A stretch of 64,000 nucleotides of DNA, taken from positions 31,137,362 to 31,201,361 of the forward strand of contig OY743170.1 of NCBI GenBank assembly GCA_963555705.1. The letters run 5' to 3'. This stretch comes from Ligustrum vulgare. Lineage: Eukaryota; Streptophyta; Magnoliopsida; Lamiales; Oleaceae. Shown piece after piece: positions 32,080 through 43,233 of this stretch. The number at the start of each line of letters is the position of its first letter. The first letter of the stretch is position 1. Below the pieces are notes generated by a model. The model had not been told where the DNA came from. It saw only the letters and a list, made by a program, of their open reading frames with translations, and made no database searches. The position numbers were made by a program, and so were the translations under genes.

Positions 32080-32092
32080 GGCTCTGATACCA
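32080..32092 (-). other. Primer binding site, initiator-Met tRNA (CRM-like)
   Basis: GGCTCTGATACCA on plus, two bases from the 5' LTR (TGATGTG at 32095). Complementary to initiator-Met tRNA 3' end. Confidence 0.92.
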
Positions 32093-32094
32093 GA

Positions 32095-32929
32095 TGATGT
32101 GATCCGATACGGGGATCACCAAGAACACGCGGAATTAAACGCCGGAAAGCTCTAAAATCCAAGATAGTAGACGGTAATAATGCAACCCCGACCTCACGAC
32201 GCAAGAACTATGAGTATATTAAACCCAAAACCCGTTACGATGCCGAGATAAGAACCACAAAGGGGGAACGTCACAAAGGTTGTCAAATCCTTTGATAAGT
32301 TCAATTTGTTCGATGAGAACTCGAAGAAAATTAAGGGAATATCTCACCTTCAATATCATTAATCTAAGAATAAAAGTTGTGTTTTACAATGCTGAATAAA
32401 GCCATATATATAGGCTTAACAAAATAAAGCAACTAAAAATAAACTAGAATTCAACCTAAACTAAAAAGCCCAAAATTAGGTTTTAATTACGGCGCCAAGT
32501 TACGGTCGTGACTTATACTCTTACGGTCGTGAAAATGCCCTTTACGGCCGTAATCAACCTTCTGAACAAAAAAATATAAAATCTGTTAACTCTATTTACG
32601 GCAGTGAGGATTTGGTTTACGGCCGTAAATTCCCTTCTGCTTAATTTCGCATTTGTAGTGTTACGGCCGTAATTTTGGCTTTACGGCCGTGAATCAGCTG
32701 CTGCCCAATTTCTTGTTCTTCCTTGATCCCAATGCATTGCAATAACTTTGGCTCCTCTTCCACATTGTTATGCAACATAAATGAAGTCTTTGCACTAGAG
32801 CACTCGTCCATCCACGCTTGCATGAATCCTTGCATTGCCTGCTTGATTCTTTTGGCTCTTTGTCTCGTTATTGGTCCTACCGGCACGTGCAACGGGTCAA
32901 CGCTCGTTGAGCCACTCCGGAACTCATCA
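32095..32929 (-). repeat. 5' LTR of the CRM-like element
   Basis: 835 bp. It matches 25928-26843, including the pol-derived coding tail at its right end (32703-32929). Two deletions relative to the 3' LTR, about 50 and 30 bp, fall between TTACGGCCGTAA-type units near 32525 and 32690. Confidence 0.92.
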
Positions 32930-32934
32930 CTACC

Positions 32935-34461
32935 AATTCATGCATCTGCAGTATGTATTCTTGTTTTCCTGCCTTTTTCTAGGTACATGTTTAGCTGCAC
33001 TAATGCCCAATATGCTTTATGCTCGAATTCCAATGGAAAGTGACATGCTTTTCCAAATACTATTCGGTATGGTGACATTCTAATTGATGTTTTGAAAACG
33101 GTCCTGTACGTCCAAAGTGCATCATCTAACTTCTTTAACCAATCCTTTCGCGATGCATTGATAGTCAATTCCAGAATTTGTTTGAGTTGTCTGTTCGAAG
33201 TCTCTACTTGCCCACTTGTTTGAGGGTGACAAGGTGTGGCTTCTCGATGTTGAACTCCATATTCTTGAAGTACTACTTTGAAGAACCTATTGCAAAAGTG
33301 AGATCCCTGTCACTAATAATAGCTCGAGGTGCTTAATATCTATTGAAAATGTTCTTCCTTATGAATTCCACTACAACCTTAGAATCATTGGTGGGATGGG
33401 CTTTTGTTTCTACCCATTTTGATACGTAGCCCATAGTTACAAGAATATAAAGATGGTTGTATGATGGTGGAAAAGGTCCCATGAAATCAATGCCCCAAAT
33501 GTTGAAGATTTCAACTTCTCATGTCTAGCAGAAATGATATCTGTTCTTTTGCATCGGTCACATGATCTACAGAAGCTGTGATAGTCTTTAAACAATGTAG
33601 GCCAATAAAAACCACATTGAAGTACATTTGTTGATGTTTTGTAGGCCCAAATTGTCCTCTGTATGCTGATGCATGCACTCGAGCTGAGATAGGTTTCATC
33701 TCCTCTTCTAGTATTCACCTCTAATAATATGGTCAGTTCCTCTTCTATAAAAGTGTGGTTCATTCCAGTAATAAAATTTGGATTCATGAATAAGCTTCTT
33801 CTTTTTTTGGTATGATAATTATTGTGGAGTGCTTTGACTTACCAAGTAGCTAACAATATCTGAATACTAGGGTGATTGTGCAATGGCCATTATCTGTTCA
33901 TCTAGAAATACTTCATTGATGTCAACTTTCTTAACCTTTTTCATGTTCAATCTGGATAAGTGATCTGTAACTTGATTGTTACTGCCCCTTCTATCCTTGA
34001 TTTCAATGTCAAACTCTTGAAGAAGAAGTACCTATTAAATCTATCTCGGTTTTGCTTCCTTTTTCTCAAAAAGATACTTCATTGTTGAGTGATTAGTGTA
34101 GACAATTACCTTTGACCCAATAAGATAGGATTGAAATTTTTCAAAGGCAAAGACTATTGCTAGCATCTTTTCTCTATAGTTTTGCAATTGATCTAAGCAC
34201 CAGTCAAAGTCCTGCTAGCATAATATATAGCACGAAGTATTTTTCCTTACTCTGTCCTAACATGGCTCCTATTGCATAATCACTGGCATCGTACATTAGC
34301 TCAATCAGAATACTTCGACCAGGTGCGATTATAATAGTTGTAGTAATCAACTTCTCCTTCAAAGTGTTAAAAGAGTTTAAACACTCCAACAGGCTGCTAA
34401 GTGGCTTTGTGATATTTGATAAGTACTCTATAAACCTCCTGTAGAATCTTGCATATCCCAA
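32935..34461 (-). pseudogene. Athila-like RNase H and integrase (right part of a split gene)
   Basis: In order on the minus strand: RT tail RFYRRFIEYLSNITKPL and CDAS-like YDASDYAIGAMLGQ (34461-34204), RNase H remnants (34200-33850), the integrase zinc region [23 protein letters not shown] (33787-33437) and NASRKDWLKKLDDALWTYRT with SPYRIVFGKACHFPLE (33168-32938). It stops at the CTACC target site of the CRM-like element and resumes at 25922. Many stops and shifts; the catalytic core is largely unreadable. Confidence 0.85.
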
Positions 34462-34479
34462 AAATCTTCTAATTCCTTT

Positions 34480-35260
34480 AACTAAATTTTGAGGCTATAG
34501 TTTCTCTATCACCTGAATCTTTGCCTTGTATACCTCTATCCCCTATGATGAAATTTGGTGCCCCAAGACTATCCCTTCTTTCACCGTGAAGTGACATTTC
34601 TCCCAATTAAGAACAAGATTTGTTTCTTCACACCGCTTCAATACTTGAGCTAGATTTTTCAAACATTCATGAAAGGAATCTCCAAAGACAGAAAAATCAT
34701 CCATAAATACCTCTATGTAGCGTCCCACCATCTCTGAAAAGATGGCCATCATATAGCGTTGGAAAGTGGTAGGTGCGTTGCATAACCCAAATGGAATTCT
34801 TCTAAAGGAAAAAGTACCGAAGGGACAAGTGAAAGTGGTCTTCTCTTGATCCTCGGGTACAATTGGGATTTAATTATAACCAGAGTAGCCATCTAAGAAA
34901 CAATTATGTGAGTGACATGCTAACCTCACCAACATCTGGTTAATAAACGGCAATGGGAAGTGATCCTTTCGAGTATAAGTGTTTAGATTCCTATAGTCAA
35001 TACATACCCTCCATCCAGTAACAAGTCAAGTTGGAATGAGCTCATTATTTTCATTTTTCAAAAAAATTATTCCTCCTTTCATTAGTACAACATGAACTGA
35101 ACTCACCCATGAGCTATCTGAGATATGATTTATTATTATACCATCATCAAGTAGTTTAAGAAATTTTGCCCTGAAAACTTCTTGTAAAGTAGGATTTAGT
35201 ATGCGCTGATGCTCCACTGATGGCTTGCTATTCTCCTCCATGAAGATTTTGTGCATGGAG
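34480..35260 (-). pseudogene. Athila-like reverse transcriptase remnant
   Basis: 35256-35026 encodes MHKIFMEENSKPSVEHQR, NPTLQEVFRAKFLKLLDDGI and SSWVSSVHVV; 34752-34543 encodes MMAIFSEMVGRYIEVFMDDF (catalytic M-D-D) and LAQVLKRCEETNLVLNWEKC. These align in order with the plus-strand Athila element at 61110-61800. Intervening segments are in other frames with stops. Confidence 0.88.
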
Positions 35261-35555
35261 AGAGTGGGATTGATTCCACGAATATTTTCAATCGTCCATC
35301 CAACAGTTTCCTTTTATTCATTTAATAATCTCAGAAGTTTCTCTTCTTCCTCATCTGTTATAGCATTAGTAATAATCACTGGAAGAGTAGATGAATCACC
35401 AAGATAAGCATACCTTAGGTGAGAAGGTAATGGTTTGAGCTCTAAATTTGAGCCTTCTCAATAGATGGTGTAGAGCTTATTGAATTTTCTCCTAGAGGAG
35501 TGTAGAATTTATTCTTTTGCACTGTTACTGGTGGTGCCGCTTCTAATTCCTTTGC
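35261..35555 (-). pseudogene. Athila-like protease-RT spacer remnant
   Basis: Minus-strand fragments match the spacer of the plus-strand Athila element (LPSHLRYAYLG-like at about 35430-35400 and a short EE..KLLRL segment at 35350-35320), broken by stops. Confidence 0.55.
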
Positions 35556-36055
35556 CTAATTTTGTAAAGCTGAATTTTTTGCTCTTGTTGCTTTTGAAGT
35601 CATGAGGCAGACTGCTAAATCATCTGATTGGTGTTCAGTTTCTATCATCTCAGTAACCCATTTGTCAACCACGTCCACTTGATAGCATGAATCTACTGAA
35701 GTTGGGTATTTCATGGCCTTGAAAACATTGAATGTTATTTCTTCATTATTCTCTCGTAGAATCATCTTGCCTTTACAAACATCTTTCAATGCCCGTCCTG
35801 TTTCCATGAATGGTCTCCCAAGAATGATTGGAATATAGCTGTCTTCTTCTAATATCAAGTATGATAAAATCAACTGGGAAGATGAATTTATCGACCTTGA
35901 ACAATACGTCTTCTATTATGCCCCTTGGATGTTTGACTGATTTATCTGCAAGATGTAATAAGACAGTGGTAGGCTTTACTTCACGTAATCCTAGTTTCCT
36001 ATACACAGTTATAGGCATAAGGCTAATGCTTGCACCTAAATCAAAATGTGCTTGA
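35556..36055 (-). pseudogene. Athila-like protease remnant
   Basis: Two overlapping frames (36018-35773 and 35873-35556) encode MPITVYRKLGL, TVLLHLADKSVKHPRGIIED, VDKFIFPVDFIIL and IPIILGRPFMETGRALKDV, collinear with the plus-strand Athila protease at 60340-60620. The active-site segment with the catalytic Asp lies just 5' of 36018 and is poorly preserved. Confidence 0.85.
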
Positions 36056-37750
36056 TTAAATGAATGAGAACAAATAGTGGGAGGAATAGTGAAACTCCCT
36101 AGGTGTTTTAGTTTGGTGGAAGTTTCTTTTGTAGAATGATACTACAATCTTCTGTCAAGCATAATGTCTTATAATCCTCCAACTTCCTCTTGTTTGAAAA
36201 AATATCATTAATGAACTTCGCGTAGGTGGGCATTTATGCAATTACATCTGCAAACGAGATGTTGATTTGTAGCTTCCGAGACACCTCCATAAATTTTGCA
36301 AACTGCTTCTCAAATTTTTGTTTCTGCAATCTTTGAGGAAAAGGAATTAGTGGCACATAAACTTTTACAGGAGCAGATGCTTTCTCTTCAGATTTTTCAG
36401 TCTTCTCTTTAGATGCTTCTGCTAATGTTGTAAATTTTTTGTCATCCTCTTCTTCCTCAATATCCACTTGCTTGTTCACTTTTTCATGTCTTTTCACGTG
36501 AATCTCTAGCAGATTCACTCCACTTCTTATTGTTGTGGCTTAAACATGCTCCCTAGGATTTTTAATTGTATCACTGGGAAGTGATCCAAGTGTCCTTTCT
36601 AAGATTTTATGAGCCGTTTCCCTATCTGAGTTTCCCATTTCTTAATAGATGCATGTTGATTCTCAAATACCTTGTTTGTTTTCTGCATGTATTGCTAAAA
36701 CATTTCCTCGAAACCATGTCTCTTCTCTTGTTGTTGATTGTTGGCATTGTTTTGAAAATTATTAGCATTGTTCTAATTTTCTGACCATATGAATTTTGAA
36801 TGTTACCTCCAACCCAGATTATATGTCTGGGAGTAAGTATTATACAATTGTCTGTTGATGTTTTGAACAAAACTAATTTGTTCCTCATCTGTGGCTACCA
36901 AAAAACACTACTCAGTACGATAATTTGCCCCCACAATTTTCACATACTGAGGTAACAGGACGTTGATGAATGGCATGTACTACTTGTTACTGTGATTTAA
37001 CTAGGAGTTCTACTTGTTTTGTCAAAGCAAAGATTTGTGATGCAGTAGTAAGGGCATCTGTATCATGTACCCTTTGTGCTTTATGTTAAACTTCCTTGTG
37101 AGCTGGGAACATTGTGTGTGTGTCTTTGCTATTAATTCCAGTAGCTCCCAAGATTAGTTGACATTTTTATTTATAAAGGATCCATTTACAGATGAATCTA
37201 CTATTGATTTGAACTGAGAAGCTAACCAGAGTAGAAAAATTGTACCTGAAGCCCTTGTTTGAACCTATGATATGGACATTTTCTAAGCAGTTCCTTGAAC
37301 CTACCCCAAGCTTTGTGGAAATTTTTCCATCATATTTTTGGAACGTAGAGATTTCTAGCTTCAACTTTGCTATTTTGGCTGGTCAAAAATATCTGTTGCA
37401 GAATTTCATAGCTAGATCATTCCATGTAGCTAGTGATGCTCTATCTAGTTCTGAATATAGCCATTACAAAGCAGCAACCCTTGAAGTGAAAGGAAATAAC
37501 CTCAAGTTAACAGCATCATTTATCTCGTCCAAAAGGACATTATTGCATATTCTCTGAAAGCTGACTACATGAGAGTTTGATTGTGCCATGGGAAGATTTC
37601 CTTCATCTTCATCTTCTATTTCATAACATGTCTGAATGTTTACAACAGCTAATTGAGCAGCAAAAGCAGCTATCCTCGGAGCGTCTTGTTCCATCACTAT
37701 GTAAGCTTGATCGTCCGCCATTAGATTTTTTTGCAAATTTTTCTATTTTT
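36056..37750 (-). pseudogene. Athila-like gag remnant
   Basis: From the right: an N-terminus with Met near 37724, the conserved gag core around 37550-37170 in fragments, and an acidic C-terminal segment 36518-36234 (KVYVPLIPFPQRLQKQKFEK, FAKFMEVSRKLQINISFADV), the usual Athila phrase before protease. A zinc knuckle is not clear. Multiple stops. Confidence 0.75.
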
Positions 37751-37780
37751 GGTTGTTTTCTTTGCATCTTCATCTGAAAG

Positions 37781-39609
37781 TGTAGTGACCAAGAATTTTC
37801 TTGATTTATTCAAATAAATATTTTTATTTTAAAAAACATGTTGCTACGACTTTGCCTATTTATTTATTTTTAAACATGTGTTCGTCTAGCCAAGTAAGTG
37901 AAATTAGATTTTTTAAAATCTTCGTCAAATTCCATTTTTTATCAAAAGTATTTCAATGTCACAATTTATTTAAGCCCCAAAATTATTATTTATTTTAAAT
38001 TCGAATTATTTTTAAATATAAAGTTTCAAAGTTCAATTTTAATATTATCCAAATTTATTTTTAACCCAAGCCTTATTTTTTTAAATAATTATTTTTAGAA
38101 GTATTCTATTCGTACTCGTATTCTTGTATCCTGAGTTTTCAGTTTCACAATCCTATTCTAAATCAAACGTTTCCATATTCAAAATTCTATGTCAACTACA
38201 ACACATCTCTACCAATCAATACATATACATACCCCCCCCCCCCTATTCACAATACAAAACAAAAGTTGCAGCAACTTGTCGGTAAGTCCTTCACCAGCAG
38301 CACAAATCCACCTCGGTTTACCTTCGTTTTTGCACACAACTTAGCCCAAAAAAATTCTGCTCCCTATGCCACCATCTACCCAGGTTGATCGTCGCCACTT
38401 GACGGCGACGTTTCGTCGGAGATGGTCAGATAAAAGGGGGAGGATGCTCCCCCCCCCCCCCCCCCCGCAACACTCCTCTCTGATTGTTGAATGGAGGGAG
38501 GGAGGGAGGGAGGGAGTTGATTTGGTTATTAAATATTTGATTTTTTCAAATTTTCCTGTAAATGCCAATTTATCAAAATATATATAATTCACTCCTTTCT
38601 ATTTTTAAAAGGATTCTAGTTAGCCCTTAAGTTCTAAAAAAAAATACTTTTCATCCCTAGACTTTTAAATTCCAATTTCTTTAAAATTTCAATTTTAGTC
38701 CTAAATTCTTATTTATCACTTAAGTCTTTGATTTCGAAATTTCTAATTTAATTAATTTTCTCTTGGTTAGACGAATCATTTGGAGAACTAAAAGATTGAC
38801 GTACTATTCCTGCTCTACTTTTGTGAACTCGTTAAGTTTGAGGTAGACTCGACCTCACTAATTAGTTTAAATTATAATTGCATGGATTATGTGTACTTTA
38901 TGTGATTTAAATGCTTTAATGCATGAGACGAGATAAGAATATCTCTTATGAGATAAAAATCAGAATGTGGTTATGCATAATTTAAATGCTTTAATGCATG
39001 AGAAAATTGATGTGGTTATGCATAACTTAAATGTTTAAATGCATGAGACGAGATCACTCACACCCTATGATTTTTAAAGAACCTATGATTATGATGATGT
39101 GATCACTGTATTAGTTGCATAATTATGTGTTCAATTATTCTGTAAATTAATTATTGGCGATGAGTCTACTGAGTATTTCTTTTGAAATGCTCACTCTATT
39201 TTTAACAGCTTTTGCAGATTTCGGAGATGGTCGCGAAGGAAAGAGCACTGGTGGCAAATTAATAATGAAATTATATTATTTTTTTAAAGTCACGATTTAT
39301 GAATATTGTCAATTAAATTATTTACCATTACATTTCTGTGAAAAATTTAGATTTAAAGTTTTATAAATGTTTCTGAATTCATATGATTTAGTTTTTGCTG
39401 TAGTTTCCAAATAATAAACTTGATAAATTTAGTTATTTTTGAGAATTAATATTTTATGAATTGTTTTAAATGAATTTATCAGAGTTAAGTTTCTGCTAAA
39501 CTTTTTCAAATGATAAATACGATGTTTAAAACTTAGTTTATTTTTCGCAATAAAATTTGATTTAAAGGAGAAGTGACGTCCCGGGCTTCACGAAATTCGG
39601 GGCATTACA
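37781..39609 (+). repeat. Solo LTR, Tekay-like (TSD GAAAG)
   Basis: 1,829 bp from TGTAGTGACC to CGGGGCATTACA, flanked by GAAAG at 37776-37780 and 39610-39614. The ends and the phrase CTTTTGCAGATTTCGGAGATGG near the 3' side fit plus-strand chromovirus LTRs. No internal domain remains, so it is a solo LTR left by LTR-LTR recombination. It interrupts the leader of the minus-strand Athila-like element. Contains poly-C and (GGGA)n tracts (38229-38242, 38449-38466, 38491-38514) and three copies of TTTAATGCATGAGA (38913-39045). Confidence 0.9.
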
Positions 39610-39614
39610 GAAAG

Positions 39615-39801
39615 TGCGTTCGATCTCGAGATCTAGAATCTCAAGATCTTGTCCATGTGAACGGAGCATACTATTTTCTGTAAAAAGAAATAAATAAAAT
39701 CAAAGTAACAAGAAACTACTAAATAATAAATAATAAAAGAGATTAATCTAAACTAATAGCAACTAAAAATAGTCCTAGACAACGATGCTAAAAAACTTGT
39801 T
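39615..39801 (-). other. Athila-like leader with degenerate tRNA-Asp primer site
   Basis: On plus, 39778-39796 reads GACAACGATGCTAAAAAAC, a decayed form of the reverse complement of the Athila primer site (GGCAACGGCGCCAAAAAC) that adjoins the LTR at 58288. It sits right before the LTR start at 39802. Confidence 0.7.
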
Positions 39802-39962
39802 ATAAAAATTATTGCAAATGAACAATATCTCAAACTAGTAAAGTGAACTTTTTAGTCCGGAAAGTCGATCACAAAAGAACTAATTTACTTATTACTATCT
39901 TTGATTAATCAAGTCCTAAACTACCAATAAATATCAAAATTGTGATTCCTTTAGAACTATTA

Positions 39963-40140
39963 AGCTTCCATTCGGCTAGCTCATTAATGTGCTCATTAAA
40001 CTACAATTTAAACTACACAAATTTTCAAACCACTTTTTAATCACAAACATCTTCTCTCTCTAATTTTAACTTCATATTTTACCTCGAAAACACAAAAAAA
40101 TCTTCTCTTTCCTCATTAAGTAGCAGCCGAACATATTGTA
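39963..40140. mobile_element. MITE-like insertion of about 177 bp
   Basis: Present in the 5' LTR and absent at the same point in 23,190 (GAACTATTAAACTATTG). The insert begins AGCTTCCATTCGGCT and ends AGCCGAACATATTG, giving a short terminal inverted repeat TTCGGCT/AGCCGAA and a TA or TTA-like direct repeat. No coding capacity. Confidence 0.65.
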
Positions 40141-41032
40141 AACTATTGAAGAAAAAAAATTAAAAATCTAATTATAATAACAAGCAATGGAAGATTTTGT
40201 TTTTGTTTTTCTTATGAATAAAAGGTGTTGGGACTCATGATAGTAACTTTATTATACTATTCAATTTCTCATCTCATGTAATATTTCAAAAGTAGTGTTT
40301 AATCGAATTCACAATTTTTATCAAAAATTCCCCTCTTGAGTTTAAATTGGTTCTATCGAGTTAGGTCAACCACATATCTCTATGTTGAGTCAGAATAAGT
40401 CCTAACTAAATGTATTCAACAATAATAATTCAAAACGATCACAACAACAACAACTATGTATCTCTACCATTTTGTTAATTGAAGGATTTTACTATTTGGT
40501 CTAAGTAACTCACCCCTGAACTCGTTACTACCCACAATTCATCAATTTGTGGATCAAATAATTCATGCATTAAAACACAATAATAAAATCAACACATAAT
40601 TTTTTTCCCCAAAACTAGAGAATTAAAATTGAATATTCAAACAAAGTTACGTCGTTCGTCCTAAAGAATTGTTTAGCAACTCATACTAAAATCTAAAAAA
40701 ATAAATTATAGAAAAAGAGAGTATGAAACATGCTTCACAATAATAAATTAAGGGATGAGAATCTTGCATCAAGAAAATCAATTCCAAGCTTGGAAAATAT
40801 GAAGAACCTTTGATTTTTCCTTGAATCCCTCTTTTGGCTTCTTACTTTGTGCCTTTCTATTGTAGAATGAAACCTAATATGTCTTTTTTAGGTCTTTATA
40901 TGTGCTCTTCACAAAAATACCCTACTTTTAAGGATCAAACTGAAATTTACTTACATTTTATAAAACTTGAAAATTACTTAATAATAAAATTTTAAAAATT
41001 GAAAATTACTTATGATACTTTTTAAATATGTT

Positions 41033-41275
41033 ACTATCACAGTATGATACTTATGATTATGTTGGTATCACATTATGATACTTATAATACTTTTCAAATT
41101 TTTTTTAGTATCACAATATGATACTTATGATATTTTTTCAATTTTATGATAATTTTCAATTTTTTTCTAGTATCACAATATGATACTTATGATATTTTAT
41201 CAATTTTTTTTAGTATCACAATGTGATACTTATGATACTTTTCAATTTTTTCTGGTATCATTGCTTGATAATTTA
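41033..41275. repeat. GTATCACAATATGATAC palindrome cluster
   Basis: Five diverged units of about 45-60 bp, each with GTATCA-N5-TGATAC followed by TTATGATA and a T-rich spacer. Each can fold into a hairpin with a 6-bp stem. Confidence 0.85.
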
Positions 41276-41563
41276 CAAATTTATATTATACTTTGTCTCA
41301 ACATAAAATCAAACAATTTTAATACACTTTTTTTAGTATCATAGCTTGATATTTTTACTAGTTTTTATGATACTTTGTTTCAGACATAAAATCAAACATT
41401 TTTCATACAATATCCACTACATTTTTTCATTACTCCACCTCATTTCAAAAATTACGCACAGCACCACCTCAACAGAATTTTTTTCTCGCTCTCTTCCCTG
41501 CCCTTAGAGAGAGAGAAAAGTGAATCTGAGGATATTCTCTCTCGCTAGAAGAAATACTAGGGG

Positions 41564-41614
<51 letters not shown>
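41564..41614. repeat. (GA)n microsatellite
   Basis: About 25 GA dinucleotides after GGGGG; produces low-complexity Arg/Glu or Ser/Leu frames that are not genes. Confidence 0.97.
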
Positions 41615-41616
<2 letters not shown>

Positions 41617-42640
41617 TGAAGCAATGTTCGAGATTAATATTCTGCACATTGTTGCAAGAGTTGATCACAAGGGAATTTTTTAGAATCATCTTCTCTTCCC
41701 TACCGTTTGTGTGAGAAGAAACGTAGCTTGTGTTCTGTATTTTTACATTATAAAAATTTGATGCTTCCTTCAAAGCCCGGCCATTTTACCAGTTTTTGAG
41801 GTATGCAAGATCCACCACAAGTACAGTGAAAAGAGAAAGAACTTTATGTATCGAAGAAATTGGAGTTGAAGATAATATGAGTTTGAGAGAGCTGCTCTAG
41901 CTAGTGATCCACTGGTGCTCGTGTGTTCTTCGAGTTTTTTCATTGTCTGGTTCCTCCTCTTGGTTTTTGTTGGTTTTCCGGCAAGTTGACACGGTGGTGA
42001 CAGACGACTACGGAGAATTAAGATTACACTCGGTTATGTTGTTGGGGAAGGGGATGGTGGTGGTTTGGTGATGCTGTAGTGACGATGATTGATGCTGGTG
42101 GTGGGGGTGGTGAGTCGGCTGTGGTGCGGTAGGGAAAGAAACATGCCAGTATTTTCAAAAAAATAAAATAAAATTGGGTAGTAAAAATCAATTTTTGATC
42201 TAAAATAAGTAATTTGTACAATTAACCCTCTTTATATAGTGTAGAATAAAAAGGAGTCGATTTTTCCCTAATTGGGCCCAAAAAATAATAAAATATAAAA
42301 TGAAAATTCGAAACATGTTACGGTTGGGACTGCGGTCGGACCATGGTTTGCAAAACGAGGTTAGAGTGCAGCAAACAGGTAATTATTAGGACTGCAATGT
42401 CGCCGCGGTTGCCAATTTCGGAATTTTGCACTTCAATCCTTGTTTATTATATGCCTAGTCATCCAAATTTCTGACATCTTCAATTCGGTCCTCATACTTC
42501 CACTTTTATTCAATTGAGTCCTCCCATAATTGCAACTAAAGTCCTCAATCTTTCTTCCATTTATAGATTGGTTCCCATACTTTCATTTTTTGTACGATTT
42601 GGTCATTTCTCCTAGTTTTGCTTCCAAACGCATCCCAAAT

Positions 42641-43233
42641 TGATGATCTGAACTTTGATGATCCATATCGTTTACTGATCACTAAGAATGATGTGGTTTG
42701 AATGAACTGGTTGGGTGGACTGCTTTTTTGTCACAAGTATCTCCTTCTAACGCCAATTGACGATTGAAATATAAGTATTACAAATCAACAAGGAGAGAGG
42801 TGAGTGTGAGTAATGTAATAGAAAATATTAGTGAAAGAGGTGGGTTCCAGATCATGTGTGATCTAAACTCCACGTAGAATTTTTTGTAGTAATCTAGAAT
42901 TGACTTATAACTTTCCAAGTTGAGATCCTTTTATGATCAACTATTCCTTATATTTATAGGAAAAAGGAAATGTGCTGGCTTATTAAAATATGAATACTTG
43001 ACATTAGTTCCTGTCTAATCTAAATGGATCCTTACAAAGAACAAAGTTGACTTTATAACTAGTTCAACTAGAATGATTGTTAAGAGGGCTACGGGTTAGT
43101 CAACCTTCAGTTTGTGGAGAAGGGGTACAAGTCTAAATCTTGCATGGTTTATTGTGTGATCGCATTTCTTATGTGTTGTATGATCCACGTGTCAATTTGT
43201 ACATAACCGATTTCCAATTCATCTAGTGCACAA
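42641..43233 (-). other. Unassigned, LTR-like or promoter-like region
   Basis: No coding frame. On the minus strand CCTATAAATATAAGG (42948-42962) is a strong TATA-like box, so this may be part of another LTR. No partner copy or boundaries seen. Confidence 0.35.

Larger units (their letters stand above)
25928..32929 (-). mobile_element. CRM-like Ty3/gypsy retrotransposon, nearly complete
   Basis: 7,002 bp, minus strand. 5' LTR 32095-32929, primer site 32080-32092, gag from 31458, protease 30289-29699, RT-RNase H-integrase 29698-26588, polypurine tract 26844-26856, 3' LTR 25928-26843; flanked by CTACC. Both LTRs run TGATGTGATCC...GGAACTCATCA in plus orientation. Domain order and integrase sequence mark it as a chromovirus-type gypsy element. 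The pol frame continuing into the 3' LTR, and the Arg-rich tail without an evident chromodomain, fit the CRM (centromeric) lineage. Breaks: a frameshift at the gag/protease boundary, two in-frame stops, and an in-frame deletion in RNase H. Confidence 0.9.
40902..42228. mobile_element. Mutator-like non-autonomous element (9-bp TSD)
   Basis: 1,327 bp flanked by TCTTTATAT at 40893-40901 and 42229-42237; the uninterrupted partner LTR has a single TCTTTATAT. The ends are degenerate inverted repeats of about 50 bp: the left has ACAAAAATAC ... GGATCAAA ... TTTACT, and the right reversed has ACAAATTAC ... GATCAAAAATTG ... TTTACT. Nine-base target duplications are typical of Mutator-like elements. The interior has a repeat cluster, a GA microsatellite and a GC-rich 3' half (41,850-42,130) that looks like a gene leader but has no long frame. 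No transposase, so it would depend on a helper. Confidence 0.8.
23028..42640 (-). mobile_element. Old Athila-like Ty3/gypsy element with nested insertions
   Basis: Reading the minus strand from right to left: 5' LTR (39802 to about 42640), tRNA-Asp-like primer site (39778-39796), gag (37750-36060), protease (36050-35556), RT (35260-34490), RNase H and integrase (34461-32935), then after a 7-kb interruption the integrase C-terminus (25922-25641), the post-pol motif (25620-25545) and a 3' LTR-like segment (23028-24016). The interruptions are a CRM-like element in integrase, a solo LTR in the leader, and a Mutator-like element and a small insert in the 5' LTR. Joining these as one element rests on collinear order, shared strand and clean target duplications around the insertions. 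The outer limits are uncertain. Confidence 0.75.
39802..42640 (-). repeat. Athila-like 5' LTR (minus), interrupted
   Basis: Matches 23028-24016 with two extra segments: an insert of about 177 bp at 39963-40140 and a 1,327-bp insert at 40902-42228. After the second insert the match resumes exactly (AGTGTAGAATAAAAAGGAGTC). Further right, 42400-42640 reads on the minus strand as the typical Athila U3 (TGAAAGTATGGGAACCAA, GAGGACTTTAGTTGCAA). The U3 start was not found, so the right limit is approximate. Confidence 0.8.

Noticed and set aside
38341..38592. Gly-rich frames in the solo LTR
   Set aside because: Created by poly-C and (GGGA)n tracts.
41504..41773. Ser/Leu and Arg/Glu frames
   Set aside because: Created by the (GA)n microsatellite inside the Mutator-like element.
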